This document shows, piece after piece, positions 1 through 7,088 of a DNA stretch of 15,783 nucleotides (the first letter of the stretch is position 1; every line of letters begins with the position of its first letter). The translations under genes were made by a program, and so were the position numbers. The DNA comes from Thiobacillus sp. (GTDB lineage: Bacteria; Pseudomonadota; Gammaproteobacteria; Burkholderiales; Thiobacillaceae): contig JADMKH010000020.1 in NCBI GenBank assembly GCA_018780025.1, forward strand, positions 1-15,783, in the 5' to 3' direction. The notes under the pieces were generated by a model, which saw only the letters and a program-made list of their open reading frames with translations, did no database searches and was not told where the DNA came from.

Positions 1-1089
1 CACGACTACCGCTCCCGCAGAAAAGCGGGCATTCATTTTGTAACGGCGGAACTGGCAAAACGGGGCATGACGCGGTTTTTTTCCTGCCAGTACAGCCTGT
101 TGTCGCAATTGAAGTCAGACCCCCGAGCTTCGCTCGCTGCCCTGGCAAACCAGAAAGCGGTCCATGAAGACGTCGAGTGTTATCTGTGGAAGACCTGGAT
201 TCATCCTTTCAATGTGCGCCAATCCTTTTTGCGCCCAATCGAGGCATTTCTGTTTGGACGTTACCTCAAGAAGCCGGATCAGGTGCTGGTCGACTGGATC
301 GCAGAAGCCGACGTGATCTTTTTCGAGAGCGGGATCGCGCCCATTTTTTTCGATCTTGTTACGCAGTTGAACCCACAGGCCAGAACGGTTTATGTCGCAT
401 CGGACGATCTGTCCACGATCAATGTGGCCGCTTACGTGAAAGCGACGTTCGACCGCGTGGCGCCGCAGATGACTGCACTATGCCTCAAGTCTCGCTATAT
501 GTTGGACGGCATGCCGAAATCGTCCAATCAGTATGTGATCCCGCATGGCTTCGATTTTTCCGTCGCCGAGCATGCGGACCCCTCGCCGTATCCGGAAGGC
601 GTGCATGCCGTATCGATCGGTTCCATGCTGTTTGATCCGGAGTTTTTCGTGATTGCATCGAAGCGATTTCCGGAGGTGATGTTCCACATCATCGGTTCCG
701 GTACCGGAACGCAACCAGGCTACGGAGAAAATGTGCGGGTTTACGACGAAATGCCGCACCGTTCGACATTGCCCTATATCAAGCACGCCAGCATCGGAAT
801 CGCACCCTATCGATCTGCAAACCTGCCCCGCTATCTGGCGGATACCTCGCTGAAACTCATGCAGTACGATTTTTTCAAGTTGCCCGCCGTCTGCCCGAAT
901 TCGATCGTCGGGGATTATGCGTCGCGCTTTGGCTACGCGCCCGGCGATGGCGAGTCGATTGCGGTTGCCATCGCCGCCGCCATGGCGGCACCAAGAATGT
1001 CTTCCAGAATGCCGCTGCACTGGTCGCAGGTCGTGGAAAGAATGTTGAATCCCGCTCAATTTGAAGATGCCCGCTTACCTGCGGCATGA
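1..1089 (+). CDS. gumK: GumK-like glucuronosyltransferase (GT70), 5'-partial
   Basis: Inverting glycosyltransferase that, in xanthan synthesis, adds glucuronate from UDP-GlcA to the lipid-linked Glc-Glc-Man intermediate at the inner face of the cytoplasmic membrane. The frame is open from base 1: the codons before the first ATG (position 67) read HDYRSRRKAGIHFVTAEL, matching the N-terminal part of Xanthomonas GumK, so about 20-25 residues lie outside the window and the ATG at 67 is internal. Visible family blocks: CYLWKTWIHPFN, FESGIA, SDDLSTINV (the first Asp, at 403-405, fits the catalytic Asp157 of GumK), IGSMLFDPEFF, IGSG, the DEMPH block, IAPY, and TSLKLMQYDF with the Lys and Gln that contact the nucleotide in the GumK structure (residue roles recalled from the literature). 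It is followed by the UDP-glucose dehydrogenase that makes its donor. Assignment is strong at family level; acceptor specificity is inferred. Confidence 0.93.
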   Translation, partial: HDYRSRRKAGIHFVTAELAKRGMTRFFSCQYSLLSQLKSDPRASLAALANQKAVHEDVECYLWKTWIHPFNVRQSFLRPIEAFLFGRYLKKPDQVLVDWIAEADVIFFESGIAPIFFDLVTQLNPQARTVYVASDDLSTINVAAYVKATFDRVAPQMTALCLKSRYMLDGMPKSSNQYVIPHGFDFSVAEHADPSPYPEGVHAVSIGSMLFDPEFFVIASKRFPEVMFHIIGSGTGTQPGYGENVRVYDEMPHRSTLPYIKHASIGIAPYRSANLPRYLADTSLKLMQYDFFKLPAVCPNSIVGDYASRFGYAPGDGESIAVAIAAAMAAPRMSSRMPLHWSQVVERMLNPAQFEDARLPAA

Positions 1090-1167
1090 TTTTTCCGCCC
1101 CCCCGATCCCCTGGTTTTGTTTCGACACTATTTTAAATCCGGTTAATTTCATAAGGATGCACGCACG

Positions 1168-2490
1168 ATGAGAATCACCGTAATTGGCACGGGCTATGTT
1201 GGCCTGGTGACAGGCACTTGTCTGGCCGAGGTTGGCAATGACGTTATTTGCCTTGATCTGGATGCATCGAAAATAGACATTCTGAATAATGGGGACATCC
1301 CGATTCACGAACCCGGCCTGCTGGAAATGGTTCGCCGCAACGTCGCCGCCGGTCGCCTGCAGTTCACGACCAGCATTGAGGAAAGCGTCGCCTTCGGCAT
1401 CGTGCAGTTCATCGCGGTGGGCACGCCGCCCGACGAAGACGGCTCTGCCGACCTCAAGTACGTCACTGCGGCGGCCCGCAATATCGGCCGCCACATGACC
1501 GAATACAAGGTGATTGTCGACAAGTCGACCGTGCCGGTGGGTACCGCGGACAAGGTCAGGCAGGCGGTCATTGAAGAACTGCAAATACGCAACGAATCGA
1601 TCCCGTTCGCTGTCGTCTCGAATCCGGAATTCCTCAAGGAAGGCGCCGCATTGAACGATTTCCTGCGCCCCGACCGGATTGTGATCGGCACCGAGAATGC
1701 CCGGGCGATCGAACTGATGCGGAACGTGTACGCACAGTTCAACCGGAATCACGACCGCATCGTCGTCATGGATGTGCGGTCTGCCGAGCTGACGAAATAT
1801 GCGGCAAACGCAATGCTTGCCACGCGAATTTCATTCATGAACGAGCTGGCCAATCTGGCCGACAAGCTGGGCGCGGATATCGAGCAGGTCCGCCTGGGTA
1901 TCGGCTCCGATCCACGCATCGGATTCGACTTTCTCTATGCCGGCTGCGGCTATGGCGGTTCCTGTTTTCCGAAGGACGTCAATGCGCTCATCAACACAGC
2001 CCGCGAGAACGACATCGATCTCAAGGTGTTGACCGCGGTGGACCAGGCAAACGAAAAACAGAAGTATGTGCTGCTCGACAAGATCGTTGCGCGGTTCGGT
2101 ACTGACCTCAAGGGCATGAACTTCGCGGTGTGGGGCCTGGCTTTCAAGCCCAATACCGATGACATGCGTGCCGCCACAAGCCGCGTGCTGATGGAGGGGC
2201 TGTGGGCGCGGGGCGCAACCGTCACGGCTTACGACCCGGTTGCGATGACGGAATCGAAGCGGATTTATGGCAACGAGCCGCGCCTGCGCTACGCAAAATC
2301 GTCGATGGATGCGCTGGACGGCGCCGATGCGCTGGCCATCGTCACGGAATGGAAGGAGTTCCGTGTGCCCAATTTCGATGCGCTCAAGGCGGCGCTCAAG
2401 ACGCCTGCGATTTTCGATGGGCGTAATTTGTATCACCCTGAATTCATGCGGGAGCAGGGGATTGAATACCATGCGATTGGCCGCCGCTAA
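1168..2490 (+). CDS. ugd: UDP-glucose 6-dehydrogenase
   Basis: Oxidises UDP-glucose to UDP-glucuronate with two NAD+ in the cytoplasm. The 440-residue length is normal for bacterial Ugd. The N-terminal Rossmann motif is VIGTGYVG (residues 5-12). NPEFLKEG (152-159) holds the conserved Glu. Lys210 lies in ELTKYAANAMLATR, and the catalytic thiol is Cys266 in GYGGSCFPKD. A C-terminal UDP-binding domain begins near VWGLAFKPNTDDMR. The start has AAGGA at 1153-1157, 10 nt upstream. It lies 78 bp after the gumK homologue, same strand, and 69 bp before the mannosyltransferase. Its place inside the gum-like cluster suggests a dedicated supply of donor for GumK; the classical Xanthomonas gumB-M operon does not carry ugd. 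The gap before it contains a run of seven C (1098-1104) and an AT-rich stretch near 1130-1150 that could hold a promoter, but no convincing -35/-10 pair is visible. Confidence 0.97.
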   Translation: MRITVIGTGYVGLVTGTCLAEVGNDVICLDLDASKIDILNNGDIPIHEPGLLEMVRRNVAAGRLQFTTSIEESVAFGIVQFIAVGTPPDEDGSADLKYVTAAARNIGRHMTEYKVIVDKSTVPVGTADKVRQAVIEELQIRNESIPFAVVSNPEFLKEGAALNDFLRPDRIVIGTENARAIELMRNVYAQFNRNHDRIVVMDVRSAELTKYAANAMLATRISFMNELANLADKLGADIEQVRLGIGSDPRIGFDFLYAGCGYGGSCFPKDVNALINTARENDIDLKVLTAVDQANEKQKYVLLDKIVARFGTDLKGMNFAVWGLAFKPNTDDMRAATSRVLMEGLWARGATVTAYDPVAMTESKRIYGNEPRLRYAKSSMDALDGADALAIVTEWKEFRVPNFDALKAALKTPAIFDGRNLYHPEFMREQGIEYHAIGRR

Positions 2491-2559
2491 TATCCCTGGC
2501 GGTCGACCGCGCAGCACCTGCATGCCTTGCTATCGCGGGCGCGAAGCCCGGCGTCCGGA

Positions 2560-3633
2560 ATGAAGCAAGAATCCCTTCGCATCGCTGCGCGCCCTGCTTT
2601 TTCCAATGAAAGCACGAATCCATACAACAGCCTGCTTTACCGCGCAGTGTCGTCGGCCGGCCCGGTGGCGGTGCGCGAGCATAAGTACTCGATGCTTCCC
2701 TGGGAATGCGACATCCTGCATGTGCACTGGCCAGAGTTCGATGTGTTGCCGCGCTCCCTGCGCCCGCTCGATGTATCGAAGAAGCTTTTCGTCTGGGCAT
2801 GGCTGCTGCTGGCGCGTGCGGTGGGCGTGAAGATCGTGTGGACGGCACACAATGCGTTCGGGCACGACATGAAGCCATCCCGGTTCAAGCTGTTTCTGTG
2901 GAAACGTTTTCTGTCGATGCTCGATGGCGTGATCTTTCTGTCGGAGGAAAGCCGGGCTGTCATCGGGGCGGCCTATCCGGACGTGGGACGGCTCCCTTCC
3001 GCATTGATCAGGCATGGGCACTATGGGCCATGGATCGATGCGGTCCGCAAGACCGCGGCGGCGCCGGACCAGACGGTCGAACAGGCGCTGGAAAGCCTCG
3101 GAGAGGCCTTCGTGCTGTTGAATTTCGGGCAAATGCGCGCCTACAAGAATGTCGATGAACTCATGCGCCAATTCTCGACGCTGGACGATCCCGACATCCG
3201 GCTCCTGATTGCGGGCAGCGTGCCGGATGCGGATTACCGTCTGGAACTGGAAGCCCTGGCCGCAGCCGATCGCCGGATTGTGCTGTTGCCGAAGCACATG
3301 GACGATGCCTCGCTGGTCGCGTGCCTGGACAGAGCCGATCTGGTCGTACTGCCTTACCGCAAGATACTGAACTCCGGTTCGGCACTGATGGCCCTGAGCG
3401 CGGGCAAACATGTCGTGGTGCCGGCGATCGGGTCCATGCGGGCGTTGCAGCGCGACGTGGGCGCGGGCGCCCTGACGCTGTTCGAAGGTCCGTTCGACGC
3501 GGATATTCTGCGCGATGCGATCGATCGGGTCCGCTCCCGTCGCGTGACGCCGCCAGACCTCGGCGCGTATGAATGGCCGTTTCTGGGCGCCCAGACGGTC
3601 GGGTTTTATCGCGACCTGGCGGGACGGGCATGA
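2560..3633 (+). CDS. gumI: GumI-like mannosyltransferase (GT94)
   Basis: Predicted non-processive glycosyltransferase that adds the terminal beta-mannose to the glucuronate of a xanthan-like lipid-linked unit; GumI uses GDP-mannose and acts at the membrane. The protein (357 residues from the ATG at 2560, close to GumI length) shares the GumI layout: TNPYNSLLY near residue 19, DILHVHWPEF (51-60), WTAHNAFGHD (94-103), RHGHY (151-155), FGQMRAYKNVDEL (189-201), LIAGS, and LVVLPYRKILNSGSALMAL (261-279), the GT-B donor-side block. An in-frame TTG at 2527 would add 11 residues. I prefer 2560 because the similarity to GumI starts just after it, although neither start has a good ribosome binding site. 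The stop overlaps the flippase start (ATGA), so the two are translationally coupled. Sugar specificity is inferred from family likeness and context. Confidence 0.83.
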   Translation: MKQESLRIAARPAFSNESTNPYNSLLYRAVSSAGPVAVREHKYSMLPWECDILHVHWPEFDVLPRSLRPLDVSKKLFVWAWLLLARAVGVKIVWTAHNAFGHDMKPSRFKLFLWKRFLSMLDGVIFLSEESRAVIGAAYPDVGRLPSALIRHGHYGPWIDAVRKTAAAPDQTVEQALESLGEAFVLLNFGQMRAYKNVDELMRQFSTLDDPDIRLLIAGSVPDADYRLELEALAAADRRIVLLPKHMDDASLVACLDRADLVVLPYRKILNSGSALMALSAGKHVVVPAIGSMRALQRDVGAGALTLFEGPFDADILRDAIDRVRSRRVTPPDLGAYEWPFLGAQTVGFYRDLAGRA

Positions 3634-4937
3634 CGCGCAAGCGCATATTCAGCAACATCGCCTGGATGTTCATGGAGCGCGTGATGGTCACGCTGGCCGT
3701 GCTGGCGTCGAACATTTACGTGGTGCGCTCGCTCGGCGTCTCCAGATTCGGCGAGTTGTCGTATCTGCTCGCCATCCTGGGCCTGGTTGTCGTTGCGGCG
3801 GATTTCGGGCTGCGGCGCGTGCTGCTGGTTTCGTTTGGAGGGTCGGCATCGGGCGCGCTCGTATCCGCGACGCTGCTATTGAAGACAGTCGTGGCGGTGC
3901 TGCTCGGCGCCGCGAGCTACGTTGCCTTCCTGCAAAGCGGTGAAGCGGGATTTCTTGCGCTGGTGCTGTTCTGCGTGTTTGCGCCGCTCGAGGTTTACGC
4001 GTTTGTCATGCAGGCGGAACTGCGCAACGACCTGCTTGCCAAGATTCGCACGGGGCTTGCGCTGGCGGGAGCGGGTGCCCGCGTCTGGCTTTGCCTGGAG
4101 GGGATGGGGAGCATCAACCTGCTCCTGCTCACCTATGTGGCGCAGTCGGTGCTCCTCTCCCTCGCGGCGTGGGCCTGGACGGCATCCGACGATAAAAGAA
4201 CCTGGCACGTGTCTTTCAGCCACTTCTCCAGAGTCTGGCGCTTATCGAAGATCGTCTTCTCGAAATCGATTTACTTCTTTTTTTCGATGCTGGTCATCCA
4301 GGCGCATTACCGCGTCGACCAGATCATGATTTCGGAGATTGCGGGCAGCGCCGAGCTCGGCATTTATTCCGCCGCCTACAAGCTTGTCGAACAACTCCTC
4401 ATGATTCCCGCCATCATTTCCGCAGTGCTGCTTCCGCAGATGGCATTGAACCGGAAAAACCGCGAACTCACCTGGAACCGTCTTTCGATGATCTACGGCA
4501 CGACCATGCTGGCGTCCATCGGCGTGGCGATCCCGCTGATGCTGATGGCGGACCCCCTGATACGACTGGCATTCGGCGCGGAATTCAGCGCTGCGGGCGG
4601 GGTGCTTTTCTACCTGATGCTGGGGGTGCCGTTCCTGTTTCTCGCCAACATGAGCGGGCTTTATTTCACGGTCTTTGGCCAGGAACGGCAAGCCTTCATC
4701 CGTAACCTGAGCGGACTGGCCGTCAACGTGGCGCTCAACCTGTTCATGATTCCACGCTACGGCGCCACAGGCGCCGCTCTGTCGACCGTGGTCAGTTACT
4801 TCATGGTTGCCATCGGCGCGGAACTGATCTTCTGGATGCGCTTCAGGGAGCATCTGGGAATCAAGTGGGTCGCTTTGAGAAATCTTTTCAGGATCGTTTT
4901 TTACAAGGAACTTGTTCATGTTGTTCGCGGCAGATAA
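3630..4937 (+). CDS. Polysaccharide flippase, Wzx/RfbX type (GumJ position)
   Basis: Integral membrane protein of the polysaccharide-transporter/MATE-like fold, predicted to flip the undecaprenyl-linked repeat unit across the inner membrane. It has 435 residues from the ATG at 3630, with many hydrophobic segments over the whole length, for example ILGLVVVAADFGL, VVAVLLGAASYVAF, MLASIGVAIPLMLMAD and FYLMLGVPFLFLANM. Blocks typical of Wzx proteins are YVVRSLGVSRFGELSY near the N-terminus, YRVDQIMI followed by GIYSAAYKLVEQ in the middle, and NLFMIPRYGATGAALST near the C-terminus. The ATG at 3630 overlaps the preceding stop by 4 nt; an in-frame upstream start at 3573 would lie inside the mannosyltransferase and is not needed. 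The end overlaps the pyruvyl transferase by 20 nt. It occupies the role of GumJ, but it is shorter than Xanthomonas GumJ and I cannot claim orthology. Confidence 0.92.
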   Translation: MTRKRIFSNIAWMFMERVMVTLAVLASNIYVVRSLGVSRFGELSYLLAILGLVVVAADFGLRRVLLVSFGGSASGALVSATLLLKTVVAVLLGAASYVAFLQSGEAGFLALVLFCVFAPLEVYAFVMQAELRNDLLAKIRTGLALAGAGARVWLCLEGMGSINLLLLTYVAQSVLLSLAAWAWTASDDKRTWHVSFSHFSRVWRLSKIVFSKSIYFFFSMLVIQAHYRVDQIMISEIAGSAELGIYSAAYKLVEQLLMIPAIISAVLLPQMALNRKNRELTWNRLSMIYGTTMLASIGVAIPLMLMADPLIRLAFGAEFSAAGGVLFYLMLGVPFLFLANMSGLYFTVFGQERQAFIRNLSGLAVNVALNLFMIPRYGATGAALSTVVSYFMVAIGAELIFWMRFREHLGIKWVALRNLFRIVFYKELVHVVRGR

Positions 4938-5718
4938 ACGTATCAGGCTGGAAAAGCAGTGCCTGTGCTGGTGGGAACCCGGCGACCAGCGCATCAATGT
5001 GGGCGATTACCTGTCCAGGGTGATCGTTTCCGAAATGCTTTCCCTCCGCGACCAGGAGATTTCCGACAAAAAGGACAAGTCGAAAAGGCTGCTTGCTATC
5101 GGTTCGATTCTGCATTTCGCGAAATCGGACGAGTGCGTCTGGGGTTCCGGGGTGAACTGGAAGATCGATCTGGCCATGCACCGGTTTTCAAGGCTCGATG
5201 TGCGCGCGGTCCGCGGACCCCTGACGCGAGATTACCTGCAACAGCGCGCGATCTCCGTGCCGGAGATCTATGGCGACCCCGCACTGCTCATGCCGCTGTT
5301 TTTCCCCGCCGACCTGCTGCGGCCCGAGGCGCGCGGCAGCGCCCCCTACCTCGTGATTCCGCATCTGCATGAAGCGGTCGAAAAGTTTGGCGCTTACCGC
5401 GAACACGTGCTGCGCCCAACCTGCAAGCCGGCTACGTTTGTCGCCGAGCTGCTGCGCGCCCGCCTGGTCGTATCGAGCTCGCTGCACGGCATCATCCTGG
5501 CAGAGGCCTATGGCATTCCGGCCGTCTACCTGGATATGGGAAATGGCGAGTCCAGCCTGAAGTACGACGACTACTACTACGGAACCGGCCGCATGAACTA
5601 TCACACGGCACATTCGGTGGAGGAGGCGCTTGCGGCAGGCGGGAACGCTGCTTTCGATCTGGTGCGGATTCAGCAAGGCTTACTGGGCGCATTTCCCCGG
5701 GATCTGTGGGGCGAATGA
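4918..5718 (+). CDS. gumL: GumL-like polysaccharide pyruvyl transferase
   Basis: Transfers pyruvate from phosphoenolpyruvate as a 4,6-ketal onto the terminal mannose of a xanthan-like repeat unit. The protein has 266 residues (GumL is about 264) and keeps nearly all blocks I recall from GumL: CWWEPGDQRINVGDYLS, LLAIGSILHFAK, VWGSGVNWKI, LDVRAVRGPLTRDYL, VPEIYGDPALLMPLFFPADLL, KPATFVAELL, VSSSLHGIILAEAYGIPAVYL, MGNGESSLKYDDYYYGTGRM and the C-terminal GAFPRDLW. The start chosen is the ATG at 4918, with AAGGA at 4905-4909 at good spacing; a TTG two codons upstream (4912) is less likely. It overlaps the flippase end by 20 nt, implying coupled translation. Its presence with the GumI homologue predicts that the side chain reaches terminal mannose and is pyruvylated, giving an acidic polymer. 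Confidence 0.95.
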   Translation: MLFAADKRIRLEKQCLCWWEPGDQRINVGDYLSRVIVSEMLSLRDQEISDKKDKSKRLLAIGSILHFAKSDECVWGSGVNWKIDLAMHRFSRLDVRAVRGPLTRDYLQQRAISVPEIYGDPALLMPLFFPADLLRPEARGSAPYLVIPHLHEAVEKFGAYREHVLRPTCKPATFVAELLRARLVVSSSLHGIILAEAYGIPAVYLDMGNGESSLKYDDYYYGTGRMNYHTAHSVEEALAAGGNAAFDLVRIQQGLLGAFPRDLWGE

Positions 5719-5803
5719 ATTGGATACGTCCGGATATACAAAGATAAGACGGGCGAAAGGGGTCCACGACACGATGTGTAATGGGCTGCAGGAGCATGAC
5801 CGG

Positions 5804-7000
5804 ATGAAAAGACTCGATCATGTCGACACCATGAAAGCCATCGGTATCGTGCTTGTCGTGCTGGGGCATTCGCCTGGCCTGAGCGCGTTCGCGAAAAATG
5901 TCATTTACAGTTTTCACATGCCCTTGTTTTTCTTTGTTTCCGGATTGCTGCTGTCCGAACAGAAACTGTCCCTGACATTCAGGCAAAACCTTGCCGTGTT
6001 ATGGCGGGGACTCGGAATTCCATACCTGTTTTTTTTCCTGCTGTCCTATCTATATTGGCTGCCGACGCACGAGCGGGCAGCCAGCGCCGCCAAATATGCA
6101 GGGATCGGCTGGTGGGAACCCCTGATCGGCGTGTTTGTCGGGAATGGGGACGCGCTGTTTGTCAACGTGGTGTTATGGTTTTTCACCTGCCTGCTGACGA
6201 CTTCGCTGATTTTTTTTGCCGTCCGACGCCATTTCTCCGCCGCCTTCCTGTTCGTTGCATTTAATCTTTCCGGCCTGGTTTTTACGCTCGTTTACGACCC
6301 CTCATGGCCACGCCTCCCGTGGGGGCTCGACAATGCCGTGGTGGCGCTTGCGTTCTATTCGACGGGTCATTTTTTCCGCGGGTATCAGGATGCGGTTCTG
6401 GAAAAGCTCCCGAAAAGCACGGCAACGATGTTCGCATTATTCATGATGGCCGGCGTCGCCTATGCCGCCGGCATCAATGGCGCGGTGGACTTGAATACGC
6501 TGCTTTTCGGCAGCCACCGCTACCTGTTTCTGATCAACGCCTATCTGGGCGTGGTGGCGCTGTTCTGTTTTTCCATCAGCCTGCCCGCCCATGCGGTTTT
6601 TCAATGGTTGTCGAAAAACACCATCATCATTTTCCCGCTTCATTTGTTGATGTTCAGTGTCTTTACGGGGATCGCGGTGGTGGGGTTCGGGATGCCCCAT
6701 GCCTTCAAGGAGTCTTCATTCCTGTGGACCGGAGCGTTTGCATTGCTCGCCTTATGCCTGAGTTATCCAAGCGCATGGATTTTGCATCGTTTTTTCCCGA
6801 TGGTTTTCGGGAAGCGCAGCGCAGGAATCGATTCAGAAAAAACCGGGCGGCTCGCCAGCGGACTTCGTCTTCCGGGATCAATCAAGCTGAAAAACCCGGT
6901 TGAACCACAGAGACACAGCGATCACAGAGGAAAAACAAAGCGTTGCAATGCCAGGCCAGGTCATCCGCGGGTGAGAGCGGGTCGACCGACACGTTATTGA
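5804..7000 (+). CDS. Membrane O-acyltransferase (acyltransferase-3, GumF/GumG-like) with an element-encoded tail
   Basis: Predicted inner-membrane O-acetyltransferase that decorates sugars of the repeat unit. Family signs: RLDHVDTMKAIGIVLVVLGHS with the conserved His22, YSFHMPLFFFVSGLLL (35-50), about ten hydrophobic segments, and KNTIIIFPLHLLMF (271-284). The start is ATG 5804, with AGGAG at 5790-5794 nine nt upstream; an in-frame ATG at 5774 (ten residues longer) is an alternative. The membrane domain ends near residue 337. After it comes a hydrophilic tail, and residues 368-398 are encoded by an inverted-repeat element (6904-7029). This makes a very basic end (about ten Arg/Lys in 31 residues) and the protein (398 residues) longer than GumF or GumG (about 355-365, from memory). 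Two eight-T runs (6029-6036 and 6210-6217) lie in the gene. Whether it is the GumF or the GumG counterpart, and which sugar it acylates, cannot be told. Confidence 0.88.
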   Translation: MKRLDHVDTMKAIGIVLVVLGHSPGLSAFAKNVIYSFHMPLFFFVSGLLLSEQKLSLTFRQNLAVLWRGLGIPYLFFFLLSYLYWLPTHERAASAAKYAGIGWWEPLIGVFVGNGDALFVNVVLWFFTCLLTTSLIFFAVRRHFSAAFLFVAFNLSGLVFTLVYDPSWPRLPWGLDNAVVALAFYSTGHFFRGYQDAVLEKLPKSTATMFALFMMAGVAYAAGINGAVDLNTLLFGSHRYLFLINAYLGVVALFCFSISLPAHAVFQWLSKNTIIIFPLHLLMFSVFTGIAVVGFGMPHAFKESSFLWTGAFALLALCLSYPSAWILHRFFPMVFGKRSAGIDSEKTGRLASGLRLPGSIKLKNPVEPQRHSDHRGKTKRCNARPGHPRVRAGRPTRY

Positions 7001-7029
7001 TTTCTTGCCTTTCTTCGTGCCTCTGTGGT
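6904..7029. repeat. Inverted-repeat element of the ACCACAGAGnCAC type
   Basis: A 126-bp segment bounded by ACCACAGAGACAC (6904-6916) and GTGCCTCTGTGGT (7017-7029), a 13-bp terminal inverted repeat with one mismatch (a G-U pair in RNA). A second partial copy of the motif, CACAGAGG, follows inside the left arm at 6923-6930, and the right side has the pyrimidine-rich mirror (tttcttgcctttcttcg) of the purine-rich left side. There is no reading frame of its own. I recall this motif as a dispersed intergenic repeat in many proteobacterial and environmental genomes; copy number in this genome cannot be judged from one window. It holds the stop codon of the acyltransferase and ends 46 bp before the gumM ribosome binding site, so a transcript through the gum cluster would carry it as a potential long hairpin. 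Confidence 0.72.
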
Positions 7030-7088
7030 GAGGAGTTCAGGATCAATGAAAAACGGCACAAGGCAGTGTTTTCCAGGAGGGTATGACC

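Noticed and set aside
67..69. ATG at 67 as the true start of the first gene
   Set aside because: The codons upstream to base 1 continue the GumK-like sequence (HDYRSRRKAGIHF), so the ATG is internal and the gene is cut by the window edge.
1110..1167. Promoter before ugd in the AT-rich stretch
   Set aside because: TTGTTT and TATTTT are too close together to form a -35/-10 pair, and no better combination is visible.
2536..2550. CGGGC-gcgaa-GCCCG hairpin between ugd and gumI as a terminator
   Set aside because: The stem is only 5 bp and no T-run follows; it lies directly before the gumI start inside a co-directional cluster. It could slow initiation, but nothing supports that.
4242..4997. 251-codon - strand open frame opposite the flippase
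   Set aside because: His-, Gln- and Arg-rich shadow of a hydrophobic membrane protein coded on the + strand.
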